A stretch of 6,851 nt of DNA from BOG-1184 sp964651515 (GCA_964651515.1 CAZYYB010000138.1:1-6851), one strand, 5' to 3'. Counted from the first letter of the stretch, positions 1-6,728 are shown. Notes: generated by a model not told the origin, from the letters alone. A program made the numbers and translations.

Positions 1-3000
1 ATCGGAGCCTTGAAGTGCGGCTGCGTGGTAAAGCTCCAGACGCCCGACCAGCCGCCGGTGCCGAAGGAATTCATGGCATTTACCTGCCAGTAATAAACGC
101 TGACATTTGAAAGTAAACCGATATTCCGGGAGTTCACGGTCAGGCCGGACATGCCGAAGATGGTCGATGAAAAATCAGAAACCATGGAAACAAGCAAGGT
201 ATACGACGCCGCTCCGGTGGAAGAATTCCAGGCTAAAAGCGGGGTTAGCGACTGATTGACGGCACCATTTGCCGGCGAGGCGAGTGCTGGAGCTCCGATG
301 ATCGTCGTAAAATTCCAGATGCCCGACCATCCGCTCGTACCGCTCGAATTAGACGCATTGACTTGCCAGTAATAGGCGGCAAAGTTTGCCAGGCCGCTCA
401 TCGATGTGGAGAGACCGGTAATTCCCCTCTGATCGAAAACCGTTGTTGCAAACGCGCTCGATACCGAAACCCTGACTTCATACGACGTCGCTTCGGCGGT
501 ACTGTCCCAGCTTACTGCCGGAGCAGTCGAAACATTGCCCGTTCCGTTCGTCGGCAATGCGAGAACCGGCGCAACGGGGGCCGGCGTGACGTTTATAGCC
601 GTAACGGTGTTATTCACGCTGTTGGTCAAATAAACCATACCGGTTACCGGATTGACCGCCATGGCAGAAGGGTAAAATCCAAGGCCGACGGAGCTTGTCG
701 CATTGGTAGCTCCATTAATGAGGGTGAGGGCACTGTCCTCATCAACCGCATAAATCACGTCGATTCCGGTGTTTATCGCTAACGGCCATGGGTAGGGCCC
801 CGTATTGACCTTTGTCGTCGCATTGGTGGATCCGCTGATGGCCGAGATTGAGCTGTCGCTATTGGCAACATAAAGCATATTTGTTACCGGATCCAACGCC
901 ATACCATCTATGTAACTTGGCATACCAATGTTGGTCGTTGCATTGGTCGTTCCATTGATGACGGTGATGGTATCCTGGTGAGTCACATAAATCATGTTGG
1001 TAACCGGGTTGACCGCTATTTCCCAGGGATTGAATCCTACGAGGACGGTAGTGGTTGCATTGGTCGAACCGTTGATCACCGTTACGGTACTGGCATCATC
1101 ATTGGCGACATAAATCATATTGGTCGCCGAGTTTACCGCTATCGCGACAGGGTAAAGGCCAACCCTGACGGTTGAAGTAGCATTGGTCGATCCGTTAATG
1201 ACCGTGACGGTAGTGTCAAACATATTGGCCACATAAACCATATTGGTCACCGGGTTAACCGCTATGGCTTCAGGGCCCGTTCCTACAGGGATGGATGTAG
1301 TAGCATTGGTCGATCCGTTAATGGCCGTGACGGTACTGTCGCCCTGGTCGGCCACATAAACCATATCGGTCACCGGATTTACCGCCATCGCGGAAGGGTA
1401 AAGGCCAACTCCGACGGTTGCAGCAGCATTGGTCGATCCGTTAATGGCCGTGACGGTACTGTCGCCCTGGTCGGCCACATAAATCATATTGGTAGCGGTG
1501 TCTATCGCAATCGTATATGGTCCCGATCCTATCGCCACGGTCGCCGGCGGCAGGGGTCCGACGACGACGGTGGTGAAACTCCACGCGCTTGACCATGGGC
1601 TCGTTCCGCCGGAATCCGCTGCATTCACCTCCCAGTAATAGGTGGCATTGGTCGAGAGACCGCTGAGCGAATCGAAGAGCGCCCCGACACCCGTCCGGCT
1701 GAACGCCGCCGTTGCAAAGGTCGAAGCGGTTGAAAGCATAATGCCGTACGATGATGCGCCGGTCACCGAGCCCCATGTCAAGGTAAGCGCTGAAGCCTGG
1801 CCATAGGCGCTATTGGTCGGTGCGCCGGGAACCGGTGCGACGGGGGCCGTCGCCAGAATCGTCGTGAAGCTCCAGATGCCCGACCAGACGCCGGTCCCGC
1901 CCGCATTGGTCGCATTCACTTCCCAGAAATAGGTGGCGTTGTTTGCAAGCCCGCCGACCGAAGCGAAGGGCACCGTGACACCCGTCTGGCTCAAAACAGT
2001 GGTTGCAAAGGTGGATGTGGTGGAAAGCAGGATACCGTACGATGCCGCACCCTTTGGCGCCATCCAGTTCAGCGTGGGCGAAGTCGCTTCGTTGATCGCT
2101 CCGTTTAAGGGAACGGCCAGTGCCGGTGCACCTATAATTGTCGTAAAGCTCCATATGCCCGACCAGGTTCCCATGCCGAGGGCATTTCCGGCATTGGCCT
2201 GCCAGTAATAGGTTGTTCCGGTCAGGAGCGGGCCGATAGCCTGGGAGGTCGAAGTCAGTCCGGTCTGGCTGACAACAGTCGATGTAAAGGTATAGGTCAT
2301 AGTCGAATCCGTTATTGAATTACCGGAACTGGAAACCTTCACGCTATATACGGTTGCCCCGGATGAGCTGTTCCAGGAGAGGAGCGGGGTAATCGACTGA
2401 TTTGCAGCGTTATTGGTCGGCCCGGAGAGAGCGGGGGCGGCTACGCCGGTCGTGAAACTCCAGGTACCCGACCAGCCGCTCGAACCGCCGGAATTCGAAG
2501 CATTGACATGCCAGTAATAGGTGGTAATGTTGGCAAGGCCGTTGACCGGCACCGAAGACAGGTAACTTCCCGACTGATCCACAATGGTCGAGCCGAAGGA
2601 ACTCGACAGGGATACCTGGACCTCGGCAGAGGTAGCCAGGGAAGAGAGGCTCCAGCTTAAATTTATGGAAACCAATTGATTGATTGCCCCGTTCGAAGGT
2701 GCGGGGAGCGAGGACGGAAGAGGAAGCGCGGTTAAATTTACCAATGTTTGATTGGCTTCCTGGTTTTTATAGCACAATTGAATCCAGGAGGGGCTGCGGG
2801 CGACATTTTCGATACGGACCTCATCCAGGTAGCCCGTCAAATTGCGGTTCCCGGACTCGGGATTGGAGCCAAGTTGAATGGAATCTACCGTTTTTCCCGA
2901 TAAATTATAAGATATGGTGCCTGCGGTATCGTAAAGTACCGGCGATACCCCATTAAAAAAGTATTGCTCAGATAAGGCGGTGGGATTGAAAACACCGGCA

Positions 3001-6000
3001 ACATAGGTCCAGGTATTCGCACTGAAGACATAGGAAGAGGAGCCGGGTTTAATCGATTCCCACGTTCCGGCATTATTCCAGAACATGCATTCGGTACTGG
3101 TACTGCTCGATGCCCCTAATGTTGCAGCCTGCCCTAAAGTAATAAGCTCATTCTCGGTACTCGAAGGACTTGGAAGTTGGGCCCAGCAAGAAAGTGTGAC
3201 CGGATTTGGGCTTCCTGCCAGACCCGGAGCAACCCTGAGCTCGCCGGCGCTGAAATAATAGCATGAATCGATGATCCCCGGCGTCGTTCTTACCGGAGCG
3301 GTTGTCCCTCCCGCGGCCAGTGTATTTCCATTGCCGGTCGCATCGGTCATATCCTGCAAATGCCAGACCGCGGCGAATCCATTGCCCGGGCTGAAAACCG
3401 CCGGCCCGTTCGACAGAGTGGTCACCCCGCTGTTTCCATAGTGCATTGTAATAGATTGAGACGAATTGGACCCAAACACGGTGTCCACGAGAACCCATAT
3501 TTCAGCCAGCTTATCCCCGACATCCCAGCGCTCGATCTGATAGGGAAGGGCTATCCCATAATTCGCGGACTTTGAAAAACGGATGTCGGCGCCGGTCGAC
3601 TGGGCCTGGCTCCAGCCGGAAAAATTGGACGAGGTCAGGCGGATGAGCACGGGAAAATTAAAAACATTGGAGGTGACTCCTGCACCACTTGCACTGGTAT
3701 TAAGGGTAATGGGCTGGTGGCATGACCAGAGAGGGTAACTCTCTGCGACGGTGGAAAATGAGTTGATATTTGACCAGTTGCTGGTGCCGAAACTATTTGT
3801 GGCATTAACTTTCCAATAGTAGGTCGAGGCGCAGGCTAAGCCTCTCACCGTATCACAAGTCGATGATATGCCAGTCTGGTCGAAGATGGTGCTTGCAAAG
3901 GTGCTCGATAGCGAAATTGTTACCTCATAAGAGGTTGCTCCGAGAGGAGCGGCCCAGCTTAAGACGGGTGATACTTTCTGGTATTGGGCTCCGTTTACCG
4001 GCAAAGCAAGAACCGGTGCCGATGAAATGGAAGAAATAACCGTGGTAAAACTATCCAAGGTCCACTGCCCGGTGCCGGTGCTGAAAAGGGCTGAAACGCG
4101 CCAATAATATTTGGTAGTACCATTTAAAGAGACCGGAAGAGAATCCGTACTGCTTGTGGCATTAAGAAAAGTGGTATTGAATGAGGCGCTACTCGAAATT
4201 TGAATGGTATAACTGGTTGCCCCTGCCGCTGGATTCCATGATAAAGCTACGTTTTGAGGTATATTAACTGCATTATCCGAGGGTATTGCCAGAACGACAG
4301 CACCCGAATTAAGACAATACACCGGATATACGGTAAGATTGCCGGAAAGAGCGGTACCAATACCGAGGTTATTCGTTGTTGCACATTGCGAATCAGCGGC
4401 ATAGAGGCAGATAAAATTTTCGCCCGGAATTAAAGAATCGGTCGTTCCCCAATTATAACTCCATCGAACCGAATCGGTACCCGCTCCGGTGGTTACCAGA
4501 GCCCAGTTCCACCCGCCCTGGGAGGTTCCCTGCCGGTTGAACACACCAAGTATTCCACTCTGTCCTTGAAATGCCCTGTTTACGCCGCTTCCTGAAATCA
4601 AGGGTTTTGAACAATAGGTTGAATGTTCCGGAATCGAATCGTTGATAGCCCAAATCTTTGTGTCGATTGTTGTCAGCGATTCCTTTATTTCCGTAACAAA
4701 GTCATTGTCGACACCGGTTTCATAAACAATGCCGGTTACCGGATTTACTGCAATACCCACTGATATTCCATCCTCCATGCTCCCGCGGCTTGGAGTAGAT
4801 ATGGTAAAGGTCGAATTGGTTGCTCCGTCAATTACCGAAACGGTATTGGTGTCCGAATTGGCTACATAAATTTTATTTTTCACGGGATCCACCGTTAAAA
4901 ATTGAGGCTCCGCTCCCACGTTAACGGTAGATGTCGAATCGGTCGCGCCGTCGATTACCGTAACCGAACTGCTTTGGTAATTTGCCACGTAAATTTTATT
5001 TGTTGCTTGATTGACAGAAATATCCTCCGGTGCTGTACCCACGTTCACCGTGGCCGTCGAGTTGGTAGTTCCATCGATGATCGTAACGGTATTGCTTGAA
5101 TAATTCGAAAGATATATTTTGTTCGTATGTAAGTTCACGGCGATATTAGCGGGGGCTGTTCCTGTGCCCACCGTTGTTGTCAAGTAAGATGCTCCGTCAA
5201 TTATCGAAACATTATTGCTCATCGCATTCGCCACATATATTTTATTGGTCACCGGATTTACCGCTATAAAATAAGGCTCTGTTCCAACGCCGACGGTTGT
5301 GGTCGAATTCGTTGCGCCGTTTATCACCGTCACATTATTGCTCCCCCGATTGACCACATAAATGGTATTGGTCACCGGATTTACCGCGATATCTCCCGGG
5401 TTAGTACCTGTTTTTATGGTGGTCAATGCGTTTGTTGCGCCGTTTATCGCGATCACATAATTATCATCATTATCTATCAAATAAACATTATTGGTGACAG
5501 GGTTCACCGCTAATCCATAGGTCTCGTACCCAACATTGATAGCGGTGGTACTATTGGTCGCCCCGTCGATTACCGTAACGATATTGCCCCAAACATCAGC
5601 GGTATAAATTTTGTTGGTAAGGGGATTCACTGCAATTCTCCAGCTCCCTGCGGTCGTCGTAACCTTTGCCATTGAATAAGCGGTGCCATCGATTAATGTT
5701 ATGTTGGCAGATCCATAATTCGCTGCATAAATTTTGTTGGTTACCGGGTTTATCGCTATCGCTTTGGGCTTGCTGCCTGCAATTATAGTCGGCGTCGAAC
5801 TCGAACTGGTTGTAACATTTGCGCTCCCGTAATTTGCTACGTACATTTCACCTGTCGCGGCATTCACCGCAATAGCGCAGGGATTTGTTCCGGCGGTAAA
5901 ATTATATGTGGTATTGGATATTCCTCTGATAGCCGTGACATTCGCACTCCCGTAATTTGCCGCATAAATCATGTTCGCAACCGGATCCACCGCAATCGCA

Positions 6001-6728
6001 AGGGGGTTCGTTCCGGCAGTGACCGTCGTTGTTGCATTGGTCGCCCCGCTGATTACCGTGACATTGTTGCTGCCGTAATTTGCCGCATAAATCGTGTTGG
6101 TCACCGGGTTCACGGCTATCGCAGCGGGATTTGTCCCGGCACTTATGGAAATTGTCGAATCGGTTGCTCCATTGACAGCAGTCACGCTGCCGTCGCCGTA
6201 ATTCGCGACATAGATCATATCCGTCAACGTATTCACCGCAATTGCAACGGGATTTGCTCCCGCGCCGATGGTGGTTGTGGTATCGGTCAGTCCATCGATT
6301 ACCGTGACGTTGTTACTGCCGCTGTTCACACAAAAAATCTTGTTTGTTACCGGGTTCACCGCAATGGCCACGGGAGCGGTCCCGACGGTGACGGCAGACG
6401 TGGATCCGGAGACCCCGTTTATTATGGTAACATTATTGCTGCCGCTGTCCGCAACATAGACCATGTTGGTTGCCGGATTTACCGCTATTGCGACAGGGGT
6501 GGTCCCAACGGTTACCGAGGTGCTTGCATTGGTCGCCCCGCTAATGATGGAGACCGTGCCGCTTCCTTCATTCGCGACATAAATGGTATTGGTAATGGGG
6601 TTAACGGCGATTGCTCGCGGGCCTGTCCCGGTGGTGACCGCGGCGGTAAGAAAATCGGCTCTCGCTATTCCACAAAGCCCCAGCATCGTCATTCCCGCAC
6701 AAAATACCGCCTTTTCCAGAAAACTCAT
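1..6728 (-). CDS. Giant secreted modular protein: YVTN beta-propellers, FN3 string and DUF2341-LamG (C-terminus outside window)
   Basis: One frame stays open for 2242 codons from the ATG at 6726-6728 to base 3 and leaves the window unfinished. The start is chosen because GGAG lies 6 nt upstream and a signal peptide follows at once. Order of modules: signal peptide (1-24), 16 YVTN blades (27-685), unrecognised Cys-containing region (686-805), FN3-like A and B (808-994), DUF2341 (998-1110), LamG-like jellyroll (1117-1325), FN3-like C-F (1341-1723), 8 YVTN blades (1727-2046), FN3-like G and H (2049-2238). The protein is rich in Thr, Ser, Asn, Gly, Ala and Val and poor in Cys and charged residues, as is common in exported repeat proteins. 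No enzyme motif was found. Known family behaviour points to an extracellular or surface role in adhesion, polymer binding or cell-cell contact; the exact ligand is unknown. A C-terminal anchor or sorting domain is expected in the missing part. The frame and architecture are secure; the function is inference. Confidence 0.93.
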   Translation of the reverse strand, partial: MSFLEKAVFCAGMTMLGLCGIARADFLTAAVTTGTGPRAIAVNPITNTIYVANEGSGTVSIISGATNASTSVTVGTTPVAIAVNPATNMVYVADSGSNNVTIINGVSGSTSAVTVGTAPVAIAVNPVTNKIFCVNSGSNNVTVIDGLTDTTTTIGAGANPVAIAVNTLTDMIYVANYGDGSVTAVNGATDSTISISAGTNPAAIAVNPVTNTIYAANYGSNNVTVISGATNATTTVTAGTNPLAIAVDPVANMIYAANYGSANVTAIRGISNTTYNFTAGTNPCAIAVNAATGEMYVANYGSANVTTSSSSTPTIIAGSKPKAIAINPVTNKIYAANYGSANITLIDGTAYSMAKVTTTAGSWRIAVNPLTNKIYTADVWGNIVTVIDGATNSTTAINVGYETYGLAVNPVTNNVYLIDNDDNYVIAINGATNALTTIKTGTNPGDIAVNPVTNTIYVVNRGSNNVTVINGATNSTTTVGVGTEPYFIAVNPVTNKIYVANAMSNNVSIIDGASYLTTTVGTGTAPANIAVNLHTNKIYLSNYSSNTVTIIDGTTNSTATVNVGTAPEDISVNQATNKIYVANYQSSSVTVIDGATDSTSTVNVGAEPQFLTVDPVKNKIYVANSDTNTVSVIDGATNSTFTISTPSRGSMEDGISVGIAVNPVTGIVYETGVDNDFVTEIKESLTTIDTKIWAINDSIPEHSTYCSKPLISGSGVNRAFQGQSGILGVFNRQGTSQGGWNWALVTTGAGTDSVRWSYNWGTTDSLIPGENFICLYAADSQCATTNNLGIGTALSGNLTVYPVYCLNSGAVVLAIPSDNAVNIPQNVALSWNPAAGATSYTIQISSSASFNTTFLNATSSTDSLPVSLNGTTKYYWRVSALFSTGTGQWTLDSFTTVISSISSAPVLALPVNGAQYQKVSPVLSWAAPLGATSYEVTISLSSTFASTIFDQTGISSTCDTVRGLACASTYYWKVNATNSFGTSNWSNINSFSTVAESYPLWSCHQPITLNTSASGAGVTSNVFNFPVLIRLTSSNFSGWSQAQSTGADIRFSKSANYGIALPYQIERWDVGDKLAEIWVLVDTVFGSNSSQSITMHYGNSGVTTLSNGPAVFSPGNGFAAVWHLQDMTDATGNGNTLAAGGTTAPVRTTPGIIDSCYYFSAGELRVAPGLAGSPNPVTLSCWAQLPSPSSTENELITLGQAATLGASSSTSTECMFWNNAGTWESIKPGSSSYVFSANTWTYVAGVFNPTALSEQYFFNGVSPVLYDTAGTISYNLSGKTVDSIQLGSNPESGNRNLTGYLDEVRIENVARSPSWIQLCYKNQEANQTLVNLTALPLPSSLPAPSNGAINQLVSINLSWSLSSLATSAEVQVSLSSSFGSTIVDQSGSYLSSVPVNGLANITTYYWHVNASNSGGSSGWSGTWSFTTGVAAPALSGPTNNAANQSITPLLSWNSSSGATVYSVKVSSSGNSITDSTMTYTFTSTVVSQTGLTSTSQAIGPLLTGTTYYWQANAGNALGMGTWSGIWSFTTIIGAPALAVPLNGAINEATSPTLNWMAPKGAASYGILLSTTSTFATTVLSQTGVTVPFASVGGLANNATYFWEVNATNAGGTGVWSGIWSFTTILATAPVAPVPGAPTNSAYGQASALTLTWGSVTGASSYGIMLSTASTFATAAFSRTGVGALFDSLSGLSTNATYYWEVNAADSGGTSPWSSAWSFTTVVVGPLPPATVAIGSGPYTIAIDTATNMIYVADQGDSTVTAINGSTNAAATVGVGLYPSAMAVNPVTDMVYVADQGDSTVTAINGSTNATTSIPVGTGPEAIAVNPVTNMVYVANMFDTTVTVINGSTNATSTVRVGLYPVAIAVNSATNMIYVANDDASTVTVINGSTNATTTVLVGFNPWEIAVNPVTNMIYVTHQDTITVINGTTNATTNIGMPSYIDGMALDPVTNMLYVANSDSSISAISGSTNATTKVNTGPYPWPLAINTGIDVIYAVDEDSALTLINGATNATSSVGLGFYPSAMAVNPVTGMVYLTNSVNNTVTAINVTPAPVAPVLALPTNGTGNVSTAPAVSWDSTAEATSYEVRVSVSSAFATTVFDQRGITGLSTSMSGLANFAAYYWQVNASNSSGTSGWSGIWNFTTIIGAPALASPANGAVNQSLTPLLAWNSSTGAASYTLLVSMVSDFSSTIFGMSGLTVNSRNIGLLSNVSVYYWQVNAMNSFGTGGWSGVWSFTTQPHFKAP
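15..296 (-). other. FN3-like domain H (residues 2145-2238), last before the window edge
   Basis: It shows G-A-P-A-L-A-S-P-A-N-G-A-V-N-Q-S, T-P-L-L-A-W-N-S-S-T-G-A-A-S-Y, V-Y-Y-W-Q-V-N-A-M-N-S-F and the closing W-S-G-V-W-S-F-T-T-Q-P. Its start matches domain D closely (N-Q-S-x-T-P-L-L-x-W-N-S-S). The frame continues as P-H-F-K-A-P to the edge, so at least one further module probably follows. Confidence 0.82.
297..584 (-). other. FN3-like domain G (residues 2049-2144)
   Basis: It shows A-P-V-L-A-L-P-T-N-G-T, A-V-S-W-D, A-T-S-Y-E-V-R-V-S-V-S-S-A-F-A-T-T-V-F-D-Q, A-Y-Y-W-Q-V-N-A-S-N and W-S-G-I-W-N-F-T-T. Its first half pairs with domain B, over a thousand residues earlier, rather than with its neighbours. 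Confidence 0.83.
591..1550 (-). repeat. YVTN beta-propeller array 2: 8 tandem blades
   Basis: Residues about 1727-2046 are eight blades spaced 41, 41, 41, 41, 39, 40 and 40 residues apart. The consensus reads like IAVNPVTNMIYVAN, then STVTVINGSTNATTTV and a G-x-x-P turn. It differs from array 1 in having N-G-S-T-N-A where array 1 mostly has D/N-G-A-T-N-S, and T-N-M where array 1 often has T-N-K. The first five blades are very alike; the last three have diverged. Eight blades would make one closed 8-bladed propeller. The array sits inside the FN3 string, between domains F and G. Confidence 0.92.
1302..1483 (-). repeat. 59-bp perfect direct repeat, one blade apart
   Basis: Bases 1302-1360 and 1425-1483 are identical over 59 bp at an offset of exactly 123 bp, one YVTN blade. 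They encode the VADQGDSTVTAINGSTNA portion of two adjacent blades of array 2. A shorter identity of 23 bp continues the series at 1178-1200 versus 1301-1323, again offset by 123 bp. Because synonymous sites are also identical, this is a recent duplication or gene conversion rather than selection on protein alone. Confidence 0.9.
1560..1850 (-). other. FN3-like domain F (residues 1627-1723)
   Basis: It shows A-L-T-L-T-W, G-A-S-S-Y-G-I-M-L-S-T-A-S-T-F-A-T, T-Y-Y-W-E-V-N-A-A-D and W-S-S-A-W-S-F-T-T-V-V-V. A Pro-rich hinge (G-P-L-P-P-A) follows and separates it from the second propeller, as expected where a string of Ig-like domains meets a globular propeller. Confidence 0.82.
1857..2132 (-). other. 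FN3-like domain E (residues 1533-1624)
   Basis: It shows G-A-P-A-L-A-V-P-L-N-G-A, T-L-N-W, G-A-A-S-Y-G-I-L-L-S-T, S-T-F-A-T-T, T-Y-F-W-E-V-N-A-T-N and W-S-G-I-W-S-F-T-T. It is closest to domain F: both have A-S-Y-G-I-x-L-S-T and W-E-V-N-A, indicating a local tandem duplication. Confidence 0.82.
2133..2441 (-). other. FN3-like domain D (residues 1430-1532), longest copy
   Basis: It contains N-Q-S-I-T-P-L-L-S-W-N-S-S-S-G-A, T-Y-Y-W-Q-A-N-A and W-S-G-I-W-S-F-T-T. About ten extra residues (S-S-G-N-S-I-T-D-S-T-M-T-Y-T-F) sit in the middle, where the other copies go straight from strand C to the S-T-x-F segment. This is most simply a short loop insertion. Confidence 0.8.
2445..2708 (-). other. FN3-like domain C (residues 1341-1428)
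   Basis: The first FN3 after the jellyroll. It shows L-P-A-P-S-N-G-A-I-N-Q, I-N-L-S-W, A-E-V-Q-V-S, I-V-D-Q-S-G, T-Y-Y-W-H-V-N-A-S-N and the closing W-S-G-T-W-S-F-T-T. The last motif joins it to domain D with almost no linker. Confidence 0.82.
2754..3380 (-). other. LamG / concanavalin-A-like jellyroll domain (residues 1117-1325)
   Basis: The domain opens with G-F-A-A-V-W-H-L-Q-D (Trp1122) and D-A-T-G-N-G-N, continues with Y-Y-F-S-A-G-E, V-T-L-S-C-W-A-Q and W-T-Y-V-A-G-V-F-N, and ends with G-Y-L-D-E-V-R-I-E-N-V-A-R-S-P-S-W-I (Leu1301 to Ile1316). That ending is the typical close of LamG-like jellyrolls paired with DUF2341. Such domains often bind carbohydrate or protein ligands. No catalytic residue pair of a glycoside hydrolase is evident, so binding rather than catalysis is inferred. 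Confidence 0.87.
3399..3737 (-). other. DUF2341 domain (residues 998-1110)
   Basis: Characteristic elements are visible in order: Y-P-L-W near the start, F-N-F-P-V-L-I-R-L, a T-G-A-D-I-R-F-S motif, L-P-Y-Q-I-E-R-W-D, A-E-I-W-V-L-V-D, and the closing S-I-T-M-H-Y-G-N. This is the order seen in DUF2341, a domain of unknown function found in large exported proteins and typically placed just before a LamG/concanavalin-A-like jellyroll, as here. The domain call rests on motif recognition, not on a profile search. Confidence 0.85.
3747..4025 (-). other. FN3-like domain B (residues 902-994)
   Basis: It starts APVLALPVNGA and contains V-L-S-W, G-A-T-S-Y-E-V-T-I-S, the F-D-Q-T-G-I loop, S-T-Y-Y-W-K-V-N-A and a final S-F-S-T-V. 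It is more like domain G near the left end of the window than like its neighbour A: both share APVLALP, ATSYEV, S-S-x-F-A-x-T and F-D-Q-x-G-I. It leads directly into the DUF2341 domain. Confidence 0.82.
4044..4307 (-). other. FN3-like domain A (residues 808-895)
   Basis: The domain shows the fibronectin type III pattern used throughout this protein: a P-x-D/N-x-A start, V-A-L-S-W-N-P in strand B, G-A-T-S-Y-T-I-Q-I-S in strand C, the T-K-Y-Y-W-R-V signature in strand F, and a closing W-T-L-D-S-F-T-T. It is one of the shorter copies and lacks the W-S-G-x-W ending of the later ones. Likely role: rigid spacer or protein-protein contact outside the cell. Confidence 0.8.
4313..4674 (-). other. Unrecognised Cys- and Trp-containing domain between propeller 1 and the FN3 domains
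   Basis: Residues about 686-805 match neither the YVTN consensus before nor the FN3 consensus after. The region is non-repetitive and has aromatic clusters (GGWNWALV, VRWSYNWG) and an I-P-G-E-N-F-I-C-L-Y segment. It carries four cysteines at 706, 774, 782 and 805, in a protein otherwise poor in Cys, so disulfides are possible after export. The alternation of hydrophobic and polar residues suggests a beta-sandwich. I do not recognise a family. It could be a ligand-binding domain or a diverged Ig-like spacer. Confidence 0.55.
4675..6650 (-). repeat. YVTN beta-propeller array 1: 16 tandem blades
   Basis: Residues about 27-685 are 16 tandem copies of a motif of about 41 residues. Its core reads like IAVNPVTNKIYVANYGSNN followed by VTVIDGATNSTTTV and a G-T-x-P turn. 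Anchors for the A-V-N element fall at a steady 117-126 bp (123 bp most often), with a last step of 144 bp before a diverged final blade. This is the YVTN/YncE-like family, in which each repeat forms one four-stranded blade; such propellers mediate binding in bacterial secreted and archaeal surface proteins. The turn before the A-V element is A-G in blades 4-8 (for example TAGTNP) and mostly V-G from blade 9 on (NVGTAP), so the array may fold as two 8-bladed propellers. Blade 7 is degenerate, with its usual I-x-G-A-T-N loop replaced by a Ser run. Repeat identity is certain; blade grouping is inference. Confidence 0.92.
6657..6728 (-). other. Sec-type signal peptide (residues 1-24)
   Basis: The N-terminus starts MSFLEKAVFCAGMTMLGL. 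It has a short n-region with Lys6, a hydrophobic core at about residues 7-21, and an A-R-A motif at 22-24 that fits signal peptidase I cleavage before Asp25. Cys19 is preceded by L-G-L, which does not fit a lipobox well because position -1 is Leu rather than Gly, Ala or Ser, so a lipoprotein is less likely. The first propeller blade begins immediately after the predicted cleavage site. Confidence 0.85.

Noticed and set aside
363..1175. Open frames on the + strand at 363-782 and 978-1175 with repeated peptides such as INHVG-R-V-R
   Set aside because: They are antisense shadows of propeller array 2. Their periodicity comes from the 123-bp blade repeat read backwards, and they have no convincing ribosome binding site or recognisable domain.
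1441..2154. Minus-strand open frames at 1441-1776 and 1810-2154 in another phase
   Set aside because: They overlap the real frame, which shows clear FN3 motifs over the same bases. The alternative translations are Cys/Arg/His-rich and resemble nothing known.
4902..6459. Open frames on the + strand at 4902-5099 and 6268-6459
   Set aside because: They are antisense to YVTN blades. The low-complexity Val/Ser/Thr peptides come from the repeat codons.
591..6650. The 123-bp periodic repeats as a CRISPR array or intergenic satellite
   Set aside because: The period is a multiple of three, the frame stays open throughout, and the units translate to a recognisable propeller blade with no repeat-spacer alternation.
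6657..6728. Lipoprotein signal at Cys19
   Set aside because: The residues before Cys19 are L-G-L. Leu at -1 does not fit a lipobox, and a good A-R-A signal peptidase I site lies just downstream.
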